This document shows, one piece after another, positions 34,280 to 47,566 of a DNA stretch of 64,000 nucleotides. The stretch is from Papaver somniferum (lineage: Eukaryota > Streptophyta > Magnoliopsida > Ranunculales > Papaveraceae): contig NW_020621936.1 of assembly GCF_003573695.1 (NCBI RefSeq), forward strand, positions 11,594,001 through 11,658,000, read 5' to 3'. The stretch's first letter is position 1. The number at the start of each line of letters is the position of its first letter. A program made the translations under genes and the position numbers. The notes beneath the pieces were generated by a model. That model ran no database searches, was not told where the DNA came from, and worked only from the letters and a program-made list of their open reading frames with translations.

Positions 34280-35140
34280 TTGCTTACATGACTCTTTCCC
34301 CTGTGCTTATCTCGATCTTTTGGGCAATTGAGTTGGAACTCCAGTAAATGTCTCTTCAAATTTGCATTTGTTTACATAGGTTGATTTTCTGTCAAGCAGT
34401 TTAGTGTGTTGTGTCCAAAGAAATCCTTCTTTTCTTTCGAAATTAAGGTCGCTCTTGTTGTTTTTCCGAGAATGACATTACATGGGGGAGAGTTCTTAAT
34501 TGAACTTATGCTTAATTGCCAAATCTTTGTGGGGAGTGCGGCTGTGGAATATTATAGGGGTTATCTTGAATCTTTAAACTCCTTGATGAATGCATTTAGC
34601 TTCGGCTTTATGATTGCATCTAAATAAGTTGATATTTACTTTCTTTTGGTCAAGAAATGTCTCTTTCGGAAATTTCATTAGGATATCGTTCTTGTACCTT
34701 TGCCAATTTTATTGACAAAAAGGGGGAGAATTAATATGTAGTTCACACTACAAATGCATATGGTTTTCGGATCATTATGTAAGGGGGAGTGGTTTCCATG
34801 TGAGATGGAGTATTGACTAAGGGGGAGAGATACATATCACCATAGTATTGTTGTTGAAGTTGTGATACGATTGAACTTTGACGTTGTATAATGATACTAT
34901 GACACTGTATAACAATGATTGAGAACTCTTGTTTTCTCGTTGTTATAGCTACGGATTTTCAACAACGATGATGCTGAACTTACAACCATTGGGATCATTG
35001 GAATACTTGGAAGTGACGAAGATTTCGAGTAATGTTGAAGATTAGACATGTGGAATAGGAGCTACAAAAGTTAATTTATTTATTTTTTGTATTCCATATG
35101 TATTGATAGTTTTGTCACTAAAATTGACAAAGGGGGAGAT
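34280..35140 (+). other. Copia-C1 3' non-coding region with five GGGGGAG tracts
   Basis: Between RNase H and the 3' LTR. Purine tracts GGGGGAG occur near 34484, 34722, 34783, 34820 and 35131; the last is the polypurine tract at the LTR. The same five-tract layout is present, inverted, at 51112-51760 in Copia-C3. No credible protein. Confidence 0.7.
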
Positions 35141-37509
35141 TGTTAGAGCATTGCTCGGTCGAACTCGCATGCGTTGCTATCTCAAGCATGTTTGTCAATT
35201 TTAGAGATCAAAACTATAAGTCTTGATTTCTAGACTACTATAGCTAAGGTCTTTGGACTAGGATAGAAAGTGTAGTTGAGCTCAAGAACTCCATGGCAAT
35301 CATCATACAAGACGAAGGACCACTCAAGGAATTGGTGGATCTTCATCGACTAAAAGGTATGTGGATATTTGAACTTATCTATCACTCAAAAGTCTATTTA
35401 TCTCCTATCTTCAGACAAAAGTCGTTTTGCTATATAGATTTTGATTATACACATTTGGTATTTCGAGCCGAGTTTATCTTGCCTATCTATTTCTTGAAAT
35501 ATGTGTTGGCAAGATTTCACTTTAACCAAATTCATCTTTACCTAGTGACGAAAGTCATGTTATGTTTAAATCACCTTGAAAATTGCTCTGACAACAAATG
35601 GTTTGTGAATAACAACTATATAACGTCCTGTGAGAATGTTTCAATGATTGAAATGAGAGTTTAGATTATATAACCATTGGTGGATATAAGCATTGTTGTG
35701 GAAACACATATATGTATAAGTCCTTATTCCTTGAACCGAAGTTTGCGGACTATGTTGATCAAGAGAACCGGAATAGTGGCATGAACTCAGTCCGCGAACC
35801 CAGTCCGCGAACTGGCGGAAGTTCTCGACCCGAGAAAATCTGCTGGAGTTTGTGAACTCCTTCTGGGAACTTAAGTCCGTGAACCCAGTCCGCGAACTAG
35901 AGTTGGTTATATCTAAAGACGTTTGTTCTTGAACTAATATTTATATAAACTAAGGAATGTTTTTACAAACCGTGCCTATAAAGTTCATGAACCGATTCGA
36001 GTGAATCAAACCGTTTTTTCTTTGATTGTGTCTTGTGTAGTTACATAAGATCTAAGAAATTGAACAACTCTCTAACTACTTCATTTGAGTCATTTGAACT
36101 AGTTATGGTGAAGAAGAATATGGTTGATATGAAATTTCTCATATGGCTAACCATTTGGTTAACTATTGTTGAACCAACAAATGTACATGTTTGGGTACGG
36201 TTACATAAGCCTAGAAACGTGCATTTCATTTGTGTATAACAAGCTAAGTTTTCGATCTAATGGTTGAGAAATATTAGCTTGAATCTAATCAGGTTTTCAT
36301 CTAACGGTGAATATTGAATGCTTTGTTACCAAGCCAACATTGATTGCAACCCTGATTTGAAAGACTATATAAGGGAGAACTCTAGCAACCGGGAAACCTA
36401 ATCCCCATACCTTATGTGTGATACTAGTTGCATAAGGTAGAGTCGACTCTCCTTTAACCTTTGGTTTATTCTCTAAACCAGGTTAACGACTTAAAGACTT
36501 CATTGGGATTGTGAAGCCAGACCGATACTACTTTCTCGTAGTTGTGTGATCTGATCTTGCTGATTATATCGTGTTGAGTACAATCGTAACGATTGGCTTG
36601 AGATTTATATCTCCGATAGGCAAGATAGAAAAGTAGTCACAAACATCTTCGTCTCATCGTTTGTGATTCCACAATATCTTTTTCCGCTGCGTCGATTAAG
36701 ACTATTGTGAGGTGATTGATAATACTGAGCTGTTCTTCGGGAATATAAGTCTGGTTTTATCAATTGGTTCTTGTTCACCTTTATTTATCAAAAGACGGAA
36801 CAAAACTCGTAGGTATATTTGTGGGAGACGAATTTATCTATTACCGTAGAATTTCCTGTGTGATACAAATTTGTTTATTAAAGTCTTCGACTTTGGGTCA
36901 TAGCAACTCTTAGTTGTGGGTGAGATCAGCTAAGGGAATCAAGTGCGTAGCATCCTGTTGGGATCAGAGACGTAGGAGCATAATTGTACCTTGGATCAGT
37001 GTGAGATTGATTGGGGTTCAACTACAGTCCAGACCGAAGTTAATTTGGAGTAGGCTAGTGTCTGTAGCGGCTTAATACAAAGTGTGTTCAATCTGGACTA
37101 GGTTCGGGTTTTTTTCTGCATTTGTGGTTTCCTCGTTAACAAAATTATGGTGTCTGTGTTATTTCTTTTCCGCAATATATTTTGTTATATAATTGAAATA
37201 TCATAGGTTGTCCGTTGTTCAATCAATTAGAATATCCGACCTTTTGGTTGTTGATTTAAATTGATTGACACCTGGATATTGGTTTTTGGTACCATCCAAG
37301 TTATCTCTCTAGTATTTGATAAAGACTCGCAGATTTCTATTTGCTTGAGTTTATATAAAATCGAGAGATTGAGATATAAACTCTTTGATATACTTTTTAT
37401 CTAGATTGAGTCTGACTGTCTAGTTGATTCTCTTGAAAATATATTGGAGTTTGTCCATACAGATTGCTAAGCGAAATATTGGGTGTGGTTGTTGTACCCC
37501 CACTTTTCA
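35141..37509 (+). repeat. Copia-C1 3' LTR
   Basis: 2369 bp partner of 28281-30634, preceded by AAAGGGGGAGAT. Confidence 0.92.
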
Positions 37510-37561
37510 ATAATATATAAAGGCTAAAACACTAAGTTTGGCATTGAAGCGGTTTGGTTTT

Positions 37562-38690
37562 TGATGCAAAACAAGATAATATTATCTAGTAGTTATAAGA
37601 AATCATAGATTATGTAGTCAGCAGTTTCAGTTTATATATGTATTGTCTATCTTATCAGCATTTCTAACTGTAATTAGTTACGTATATGTATATAAAAGAC
37701 AAATTATAATGTTTGATACTATTATTGGATGTATTTTCTTATGTAATTCCAAGTGTTCTTATTTGTTGTTCTTATGGATTTAGAGCACAGATCTCTTAAT
37801 TTATATTTTGTCTTGTGGATTCAAGACAATACCTTGTGTATTCAAGTTTCTATTATAGTTTATGTTGCATCAATTGGCATCAGAGATATGTTTATCATTG
37901 CTTCAATGGCTTTAATGATGTGGATGACAACAATCACTTAACTGGAAATATTCAGAAGAGTGCTACGATGTTATAGCAGACTGCAAACACTCAAGCGTAA
38001 ATGAAGAGGTTCATAGAGTCGTTAGTAATTACCATGACTTGTTTGACGAAGATTGTGGTTTTGAAATCAGACATAAGATAGAGAACATCCTCTCCATAAT
38101 GTACACCGACAACAAAATTTATATGATTTCGTCGATGAGGAAGTTGATGATATGGTTTTAGATATCGTAGTGTTAGACAAAACAGAGGCATAAGTAATGA
38201 AGGATAACATGAAGATAATCATGGCGGCTTCAAGATGAGAGTTGATCTTCTGCATTTATATGGTCATTTAAATGGTGAATGTTTTATTAATTGGTTGAAT
38301 GAAGAAATTTCAGAAGATACACAAGTGAAGTTAGTGGCTAAAAGTTGAAGGGGGGCGCATCATCATGGATGAAACAATTGCAAGCTTCTAGATGTAGGCA
38401 AGGTAATACTCCAATTCGCTCTTGATTGAGGATGAAAAGGTTGTTGCAGTGTAGGTTCTTATCAACAGATTATGATCAATTCCTTTTTTAGCATTACATA
38501 AATTGTTGTTAAGGTAATAGGACTGTCAAACAATACGTTACAGCACCAAAGTAATCAGGCATAGACAGAATCACAACAAGTTGCTAGGTTTATCAATGGG
38601 TTCAGAATATAATGGGTTGCCCATCATCATCATCCACCACTTAATTGTTTTTACGGTTAGGCATCAACCATGATTATATTACATGAAAAT
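37562..38690 (+). mobile_element. Ty3/Gypsy relic: LTR plus degenerate gag
   Basis: LTR candidate 37562-37872: starts TGATGC, ends GCATCA (short inverted ends), has TATATAAAAG near 37690 and is followed by TTGGCATCAGAG, close to the initiator-Met primer site. Downstream, stop-ridden translation near 38230-38500 gives HLYGHLNGECFINWLNEE, DTQVKLVAK, ASSWMKQLQASRCRQGNTP and CRFLSTDYDQF, the retrotransposon gag domain of Gypsy elements. The rest of gag-pol is absent. It directly abuts the 3' LTR of Copia-C1. Confidence 0.65.
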
Positions 38691-38924
38691 TGATTATTCT
38701 CTTAAAAAATTATTTATCGTCATTAATGATATTGGAATTCAGTATTTTATCTTCAATTAATTGATAAGTGTTTGGCGCCCAATGTTATAATGGTAATTTA
38801 TATGATAAAAAAAAATATAAATTAGTTTTGTAAACAGAAAGATCCAGAAAATAATAGTTAAAATTTGGCCACATAATTGTGGTTAATCCATAGATTGATA
38901 ACGTTATATCTTTATAATAGGGTA

Positions 38925-40055
38925 GGGATGAAGGCGCTTGTTCAAAGGAATTTTTTTTGGTCGCGCGCCTTAGCAAGAAAAATTAAACGAGCACCTCTAC
39001 CGGCGGGGGATGATTAAGATGTGACATCATCTCACTGTATACATATCTATAGTTATGTTTCCAAGTTTAATTGTATCTTACAGGTGCTTCTAAATATTTA
39101 ATATTATACTTTCTTTGTTCAACTACCTATGTCCTCATTCCCTCCTTATTTAAAATCATACCATATATTTTATTCCTATAATAATCTAAAAGAAACTTGC
39201 AAAGTTAATCTCCATTTAAGTCTAATATCGGAGCTTATGCTATCTAGTCGAAGATTTGCACTGTTCAATTAAAATCACGAAACAGAAGTCCCCACGACAT
39301 AACACGAACCAAGTATAGGCAACCATCTCATTAAAAACTTTGATTTGGTTTCGGTGGTGATCATAGATGTGTGTTTATTGTTGTTGTAGTGCTACTTTCG
39401 TAAGTAGGTATATACAACTATATATGTATTATATCTTTTATCAAAAGTAAATAGAGCAATCCAATTGTTTCAATGAGGTAAGCCAACAACAACGTAACTT
39501 GAGTTCCATCTGGTATGACGACTATGAACTATATTTTTTGGTAGATTAGTTCTTGATCGATTGTCCATGTTGTTGTTTTTCACTGGTTTCAGAATTAAAA
39601 TTGAAATTTATATTCACCCATCATCATTATCAAAATCAAATTGGAGGGTTGGTCCCAGGAGAGATGGCAAAGGTGGAGCAATCAACACTTCTTATGCTCG
39701 TCAACTTTACACTTGGTACTTGTTATTTCCCCAACTATGTTCCCATCGTCATGCTCCGTGGGCTTCGTTGTTCCGTATATATGAAAATTCTTACATCATC
39801 GTTTGAAAGATGATATTTTGGCGCAAAATATATATGAATATGTTGACACTCTGAAGAATAAAGATTTTATTTTTTTGTTAAAAAAAAATATGTAAGATAT
39901 ATCCAGAATTAAGAACATAACCATGGTTAGGTTTATAGTTAGATGAGCTCATATATTAACCATTTCACGGTTATAGAGGTGCTTGTTCAATTTTGCTTAC
40001 GCAAGCGCGCGATAAAAAAATTTCCTTCGTTCAAATAACACTCATGCACCATAAA
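38925..40055. mobile_element. TIR-flanked non-autonomous element (~1.1 kb)
   Basis: An imperfect inverted repeat of about 70 bp. The left arm near 38932-39000 includes AAGGAATTTTTTTT, TCGCGCGCC and GAGCACCTCTA. The right arm near 39974-40045 includes TAGAGGTGCTTGTTCAATTT and AAGCGCGCGA. Exact borders and target duplication were not fixed. The interior holds two overlapping ~80-codon frames at 39553-39813 that I do not recognise. Confidence 0.5.
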
Positions 40056-40439
40056 TCTCTTTGTTTAATTTATGATAAAAAATTATCATGAGAAGGTATG
40101 GGTACTTTGTGTAGCTAGCCAATTTTATTTTTTAATTTTTTCACGTGTAATCGTTTCAGAATGGTGGTAAACAAAGTCGTTCATTAAGACTTGTGAAAAT
40201 TTGTTTTAGACCTAATTTCTAATACTAAAATAGCAAACTCAATTGGAAAAGATGATATTTTTAAAGAATATTTAAATTAAAGATTCCACCATTAACCAAT
40301 TTTTAAGTGATTCAGTTAAATAGTTGTGCAATCTATACATTCAAATTGATTATTATATATTGCCTAGATAAGTTGATTTAAAAGTAATATCTGTAAATTA
40401 TAAGTATGGAGCATCAAAAGTATTAAACTACTCCTTTCA

Positions 40440-41097
40440 TCTTCTTTATTAGTGGAAAAAAAACTAGCCTCTGTTTACCTCTTGCTCATATTTGGTCCTT
40501 TTTGGACCAGATCTGAGCAAGATTTTTTTTCTTTTTAAGTTTTAATTGAATGAAATTAGTTTTTATTTTTATTTTTAATGCTTTTTGACATATTTCTTTG
40601 TTATTTGGAGTGATACTTCTTCGCCATTTTGGGAAAGTTTCTCTTCGCTTTGAGGGCGATTTCTTCAAACCTTGATCGCTGGTTTGTGACTTGCTATTCT
40701 TGATTGAAGAACATCGACTATTCAACACGGTATTGCTTTGAATCCATTATTAATTCAAGAGATTTAAAGCATCCAAGTTTGTGGAGATCTACAAGATTTT
40801 GGGCAAACTACTCCTTTACTCTAGGAGCATCCCTTATTGAAGAATAAGAAAATCAGATTAAACGGTCGGAATAGATTCCGGATTATACCATCATCCTTCT
40901 CTACTACGTTTACAAAAATTGGATATCTTTACAGTCTATGGCTCTTTCTCTTTGTGATTTACTTGTAATTGATATCTTCATTTGTATTAGGGTTTTGATT
41001 ATCTTGTACTTTGATATTTTGTTATTCTTGTAAGCGATCATGTAATCACGATTTTGATTTGAATAAACTGAAACTTGTTGATTGGCCAAAAAAAAGT
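40440..41097 (+). mobile_element. Probable 3' end of a LINE-type retroposon
   Basis: Ends in a 3'-UTR-like stretch (GGGTTTTGATTATCTTGTAC, AATAAACTGAAACTTG), then an A-run AAAAAAAA near 41090. No RT motif remains, so a processed host transcript end is also possible. Confidence 0.3.
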
Positions 41098-42599
41098 ATT
41101 AAAATAAGCATGGACCATCAAAACAAATCACAATCATTCAATAAAATCATATGTTTCAATTTTAGATTAATGCAAAAAATCATAAAAAATAATAAAAAAA
41201 TAATCACAATTAATAAAATAAAAATACACAGCTTTATTATTAGAAAAATGGCTTCCTCCGTCGCGTCAGCAATAGAGTTCAACTCGTCAAAATAAATACT
41301 CTTTCAAATATGTTAATCATGGCTCAAAAGTGTTCACAAACAAGATAAAAGGAGAAAAATAGTAGAAAACAAGAAAAGTGCAACGTTTGTAAGCATTGCA
41401 AAACTAAGTTTTACAGAGGAACAAATAAATAAATTGTCACAGGAATGATAGTCTTCTCGGAATAAAGGTAAACGGTTAATTAACAACAGTATGAAACTTC
41501 CTCTACTGTTCTTCATCTTCTTCTTCTTCCTTTGGTGATGTAAGTCTTCTCTACAACTCTTATTTTCACTATGTGTTCTCTCCAAACCATTCGTAAAAAC
41601 CTATGTGACTTTCCAACACCTATTTATACACCACAACCTCCAAATAATCCGAGAATGTTTTTGGTTTATCTCATTTTTCTTCATCCAAAAGTCACATGAT
41701 TCTTATCCTTTCCTTATCTTTCTCACGCGTCTTCAGCATCAACCCAACCCCCAAACTCTCCAAGACGCGAAGAATATAATCCTAGGAGAAGATATCTTCT
41801 CCCAACTGCACATAAACTTCCAACATAATCCCGAGAATATCTCCTTCCTTATTTATCAAATATATTATATACTTAAATTTTCGTTTTTTTTTTTAAATCT
41901 AAATCCACTAGGATCCATTTTTTGATCAAACATGATAATACCAATCCAAATCCCTTGGAAATTTCGATTAAATCTCATCCAAATTTAACCCACAAAATTA
42001 AAAACTCTACTCAAATAGTTGTTCACATACTATACTCAGAATTTACCAAGTTAAATCACGTGAAAAGACTAGTAGATGAATATGGACATAATGATGTGTG
42101 CGCATATTGACTAAGGTGAACGATGTTTCCAAAAACATTAGTATGAATGCAGAGCCATAATGGTTCCTAACGGATTGAAATTCGCTCTCATTGCCCCTAA
42201 TTTTAATCCTAATATCGACTCAGTTGGTATATACAAAGGCCTCATCGTCTATTATATATATATATATATATATAGTTTTTAAATAGGAAATTAAAGTACA
42301 ACGGGGCTTATTCTCGCTCTATTAATCCCAACTCTGACATCAAGGTAATACTAGGCCCCAAAGAATCACGTAGAGAAACACAAAATTTGAAAGAAAAAAA
42401 CAAACATAAGGTGATATGGTTAAGATCTATTCTTAGATACGGTGATAACTATCATTTTATTTCTAACACCTGAGTTAGGCGTCCTTTTGTGAATAGACCG
42501 TTTAGTTGGGAACGACAACTACTACAACCAAGAGGTTTGTTTCCATATACTTAGATTGGTTAATGTCATCCTGAATTTTCACAAGTTTCTAAACTTTGG
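41098..42599. other. No gene recognised; includes a (TA)n tract
   Basis: A/T-rich sequence with short, compositionally biased frames only (for example 41605-41925). A perfect TA dinucleotide run sits at about 42252-42274. No domain or long repeat identified. Confidence 0.4.
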
Positions 42600-43390
42600 A
42601 GTTTCATTATTGCTAAACAATAAACTAAATGTTTCTCCGTTGACCCCAAACTTAAATCTAATATTGTCCTCAATGTTTCAATTTAAAGAACAATACCAAA
42701 AATATAGGTAACAAGAGGAATCAGTAAAGAGATAAGTAGAAAGATAATACCTTGGTCTTTGTACTTGGGAGTTGTATTTTTCTGAACAGTCGAACTCACA
42801 TGACCAGCTAAAAGGATTTTGTGTGGACGCTAAGCTTTCACTTTATCATACAAATATCCTTAAGGAACTTGGAATAAGTACGAATCGGCCTAATTGCAAT
42901 TAATAAAGGGAGGTTGATGGTGATTTGCTTAAAAACCTCCAATATGTCATTAAAATTTGATTCATTCTTTGTTGGTACTATTAGCTATAGATATAAGGCC
43001 CTGGGTACAAAATTGGACTTATCACGCATGGTTACCTTATTGTCTGCCAGTTTACCATCCCTAAGGGTTATAGTTGCATTTACATGATTCGATGTTTTGT
43101 CGCTTTCTTCATGAACTCCTGTAGGATTGGATTATGTTTGACTAAGGAACTTGCCTTTTTCTCTCTCTTTCAAAGACTCATTTATCTGAGTAACATATAC
43201 TTGTAAATTAGAAATAGCCTGAGTTGTAGCCTGTACAATCTTACTATTAGCTTGTAAAGTTTGTTCAACCGATTACTGAAACTTTGTAGTGTTCTGATAT
43301 AGTATGGCGAGAGACTTCTCTAAACTCATGATCTTCTTATTTGAAGGGTTCTAAAACTTTTCAAACAAATCAGAATATGATGCCATCCCC
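42600..43390 (-). mobile_element. Athila-like Ty3/Gypsy gag relic
   Basis: Minus-strand translation with stops gives MASYSDLFEKF near 43383, then SLEKSLAILYQNTTKFQ, EQTLQANSKIVQATTQAISN, NATITLRDGKLADNK, FNDILEVFKQITINLPLL and TYSKFLKDICM. These match the gag-protease linker of plant Athila elements in order. The end of the relic reads GAGGACAATATTAG followed by TTTAAGTTTGGGG, typical of the 3' non-coding zone of such elements, so protease and pol were deleted in between. Confidence 0.6.
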
Positions 43391-45186
43391 AAAACCTCTA
43401 CGCATGATAATAAATTTTGTTCAGAAAAAACTAATTGTGAACAACGTATTAATACCTTAATATTTAGAATTTTAACAATTAGATTAAGTTATAATTTTTG
43501 TATGCGTTATATCTTGATTGTACGTATCCCATGTAAAAATTTCATAAAGATTGAACTATGGGAATTACTCGAAAGTATGCGATATTTCCAACTATGTCCA
43601 CGGGAAAGTAATCTGAGATAGACTTATGGCGTCATACATAATTTTGTTTCTATCTGTTGGATTATCTTGAGATATTAGTATATATAGAATAACATTATGA
43701 TAAAATTTAGTATGTATTGGATTGTCTATCGATCAGAATAGTTGAAAAACAAAATTATTAAGGTTAACAATGTATTTCGGACCTATGTTAATAGTTTCAA
43801 ATTTTGTTATCAATGCGCTTGAATGCTTCATATATAATGGACCATATATGTGCATTTTTGTTGAGCACGACCTAGTCAACCAAACAGATGGGCCTTGACC
43901 CAAAAGTTGACCAGACATTGACTATACCAACTTGACTCGAATTTGACCTTTTTGGACTTAGAGTATATGAACACCATTAAAGGGTCTCCTATGTGAAAGT
44001 CATTTGTGTGTGTAATGACTATGGTTCCATCATGAAACCTTCTACTTATGACGATGTATCGTTCATAGATGAAGGCGTAGATTCTACGTTTTTAAAGTGA
44101 CATATCGACTTCAGGTTATGTAATGCTCCGAATGAGTTATTTGAAACATTCGTGATACTTTTTCCAGATGTTCAATGTGATGGATTCCACTTGTTAGACT
44201 ATCAAAAATTTAGTGACTTCAACAAAGATATGTTGCAAATTAGCACCTCAGCTTTTGTCGAAACAAATTCACAAAAGGTGACATGAGTAAGAAAAATCTT
44301 TCCATTTTTAAATTTTCCACTTCGTCAATTATATTAAAGAATCAATATAGGTTGAAATAATCTATTCAACCTAAAATTAGTTGTTGCGAGGCATGTGAGA
44401 TTCTCTTAAACAACAATGTCATACATGTTGAGATAATGAAATTTCTTAACATAAGTTGATTACAAAAAGGTTAAATATGGAAGCAACCCCAAAATACAAA
44501 AGGTTAGACTGACTGAATCATGCACACGATGGAATACTGGGACATGTGAAAGAAAACACATAAATTTTGGTATGAAGATATAAACATTTTCTAGTATAGG
44601 GGCGGGTATTTTGGCTCTAGTAGTAACGATATAAAGTAAATGTATCTACCGAGTATGGGACATAGATGTACTTCTGACTCATATAAATGAGAGTTGGAAA
44701 CCTTGGTATAAGCATTCACTGAGAATGATACGAGCACTGTAATGCGAGTATCCTATAGTAGCATTCAACTACAAGATATGTAGGGAGTATAAAGAATAAC
44801 AAATTCTATATATCTATGGAGAAGGTCATATATAGATGTAAATTTTGTTGGCAACAAGAGATCTACCCAGTCAATACACTTTCCCAATTTCCTTATTTGT
44901 TATATCGAATTTTGTATCTTCTGATTTTAGATTTTCTATGATTTGGTACAAACTATTGATTATATAACAGACATTGTTTTATGCTAAAATAAAGAAAGTT
45001 TTTTTGCCAACAATAAATTTATTGCATTACTTAAGAAATGAAAAGTGTCTCATTTCCATGAGATTGGCATACTCTAAAGAACTTGAGTTAATATGATCAT
45101 TTGTGCATTATGATGAAAAGTATTTCATTTTCGCGAAACGCAACACTCTACAATAAGTTTGGTAAATCTTTTTTATCACGTAATAA
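43391..45186. other. No gene recognised
   Basis: Stop-rich A/T sequence on both strands between the Athila-like relic and Copia-C2. It may contain further decayed Gypsy sequence, but no domain was readable. Confidence 0.4.
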
Positions 45187-47500
45187 TGTTAGAGCACTGC
45201 TCGGTCGAACCCGCAAGCGTTCCTATCTCAAGCTTGTTTGTCAAGTTTAGTTGCCAAAACTATAAGTCCTGATTTCTAGTCTACTTATAGCTAAGTCTCG
45301 GACTAGGATAGTAGGTGTAGTTGAGCTCTAGACTCCACGACATTCATCATATGAAGACGAAGAACTACTCCTCAAGGAACTTGTGGAACTTCATTGAAAA
45401 AAAAAGTATGTGGAGACTTGAACTTATCTATCACTCAAAAGTCGTATTGCTATATAGACTTCGATTATACACATTTTTTATTTCGAGCCAAGCTTATCTC
45501 GCTTATCTATTTATCGAAATATGGGCTGGTAAGCTTTCGCTTTGGCCAAGTTCATCTTTACTCGTGACGAAAGTCATGTTGATTATTTCAATAACTTGAA
45601 AATCGCTTTGATGAAAAATAGTTTCAATGATTGAAATGAGAGTTTAGAACATGTAACCATCTTTGGATATAAACATTGTGTGTTCTCACATTTGTGTAAA
45701 AGTCCAAAACCAGGAACCCAAATTATGTGTACCCATACGCACTGGAAGTTGTTGGAAATCCGGGTGAGTATGCGTACGGGTACGCATACTGGCGGAAATT
45801 TCACGTCCGTGAATTTCTGCTGGAGTTTGAAAGTGAAAAACAAACTCAATCTGGTTACTTAAGTACACGTACCCGTTTGCATACTTAAAGTAGGTTACTT
45901 TCTAAAATCGGTTTGTTCATGAACTAAAATATTTTATAATAAGGAATGCAATCTTTGCAAACCGTGGATATAATGTTCATGAATCGATTCGATCTAATCA
46001 AAACCGATTTTGCTTCAATTGTGTCTTGTATACTTTTATAATATCTAAACAATTGAACAACACTTTAACTAGTTCATATGAGTCATTTGAATTAGTTATG
46101 GTGAAGATGAATAAGGTTGATATGAAAGTGCTCATATAGCTAACCATTGGTTAACTATTGTTGAACCAACTAAGTGTACACGTTTAGGTACGGTTACTCA
46201 AACCTAAATGAAGTTACATTTCATTTGTGTATAACAAGATAATTTCGATCTAACGGTTGAAAGATATTAGCTTGAATCTAATCAGGTTTTCATCTAACGG
46301 TGAATATTGAATGCTTTGATACCAAGGTAACTTAGATTCCAAACCCTGATTTGAAATCTATATAAAGGAAAACTCTAGCAACTGGGAACCCTAATCCCGC
46401 ACCTCATGTGTGATACTAGTTATATAAGATAGAGTCAATTCTCCTTTAAACTTAGGTTTTTCACGAAACCCTATAGGTTAACGACTTGAAGACTTCATTG
46501 GGATTGTGAAGCCAAACCAAACTATTTTCTCTGTAGTTGCGTGATATGATCTTGTTGTTTCTATCGTGTTTGAGTGCAATCGTAAGATTGGCTTGAGATT
46601 TATATCTCCGATAGGCAAGATAGAGAAGTAGTCACAAACACCTTCGTCTCATCGTTTGTGATTCCACAATATCTTTTTTCGCTGCGTCGATTAAGACTAT
46701 TGTGAGGTGATTGATAATACTGAGCTGTTCTTCGGGAATATAAGTCCGGTTTATCAATTGGTTCATGTTCACCTTGATTTATCAAAAGACGGAACAAAAC
46801 ATGTAGGTATTTCTGTGGGAGACAGATTTATCTATTCTTATAGACTTTTCTTTGTGAGACAGATTTGTTTTATCAAGTCTTCGACTTTGGGTCGTACCAA
46901 CTCTTAGTCGTGGGTAAGATCATCTAAGGGAGTCAAGTGCGTAGTATCCTGCTGGGATCAGAGACGTAAGGAACGCAACTGTACCTTGAATCAATGTGAG
47001 ATTAATTAGGGTTCAACTACAGTCCAAACCGAAGTTAGTTTGTAGTAGGCTAGTGTTTGTAGCGGCTTAATACAGTGTGGTGTTCAATTTGGACTAGGTC
47101 CCGGGGTTTTACTGCATTTGCGGTTTCCTCGTTAACAAAACTTCTGGTGTTTCTTTCATTTCTTTTCCGCATTATATTTTGTTATATAATTGAAATATCA
47201 CAGGTTGTGCGTAAGTTCAATCAATTGGGAATCCAACCTTTGGTTGTTGATTAAATTGATTGAGACTTGGATATTTGTTTTCGATACCGTCCAAGTTATT
47301 TCTTATATTCAATCGGGCTCGCAAATTCTTATTTGTTTGATTGCGGATTGAATTGAGAAATAGAGATATAACTCTTTGATATACTTTTATTAAGATTGAG
47401 ACTGACTGTCTAGTTGATTCTCTTGAAAGTATATTGGAGTTAGTCCATATAGATTGCTAAGCGAAATATTGGGTGAGGTTGTTAGATCCCCGCTTTTTCA
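45187..47500 (+). repeat. Copia-C2 5' LTR
   Basis: 2314 bp, clearly related to the C1 LTRs but more diverged. The internal GTCCGCGAAC tract of C1 is replaced by GTACGCATAC-type repeats, including a palindrome at 45768-45789. Confidence 0.88.
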
Positions 47501-47566
47501 ATTGGTATCAGAGTAGGAAAACACGTTTAAGACCTCATAAGTCTATGTTTGTAGCGATCTTACTCT

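Larger units (their letters stand above)
28281..37509 (+). mobile_element. Copia-C1: Ty1/Copia element with 2.35-kb LTRs (9229 bp)
   Basis: LTRs 28281-30634 and 35141-37509, both TGTTAGAGCA ... TTTTCA, are highly similar. Primer site TGGTATCAGAGC (30637-30648) and polypurine tract AAAGGGGGAGAT (35129-35140) fix plus orientation. The flanking pentamers (AACAC left, ATAAT right) do not match, so a border deletion or an LTR recombination between two elements is likely. Two other members of the family occur at 45187-48680 and 48682-55673. Confidence 0.92.

Noticed and set aside
28276..37535. Target duplication AACAC for Copia-C1
   Set aside because: AACAC precedes the 5' LTR but is not adjacent to the 3' LTR end; the copy about 20 bp further on is probably chance.
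39553..39813. Two overlapping 81-86 codon frames as a host gene
   Set aside because: Neither frame shows a family signature, and they lie inside a putative non-autonomous TIR element.
41605..41925. 106-codon frame rich in Phe/Ile/Leu
   Set aside because: Composition follows A/T-rich DNA; no homology recognised and no gene context.
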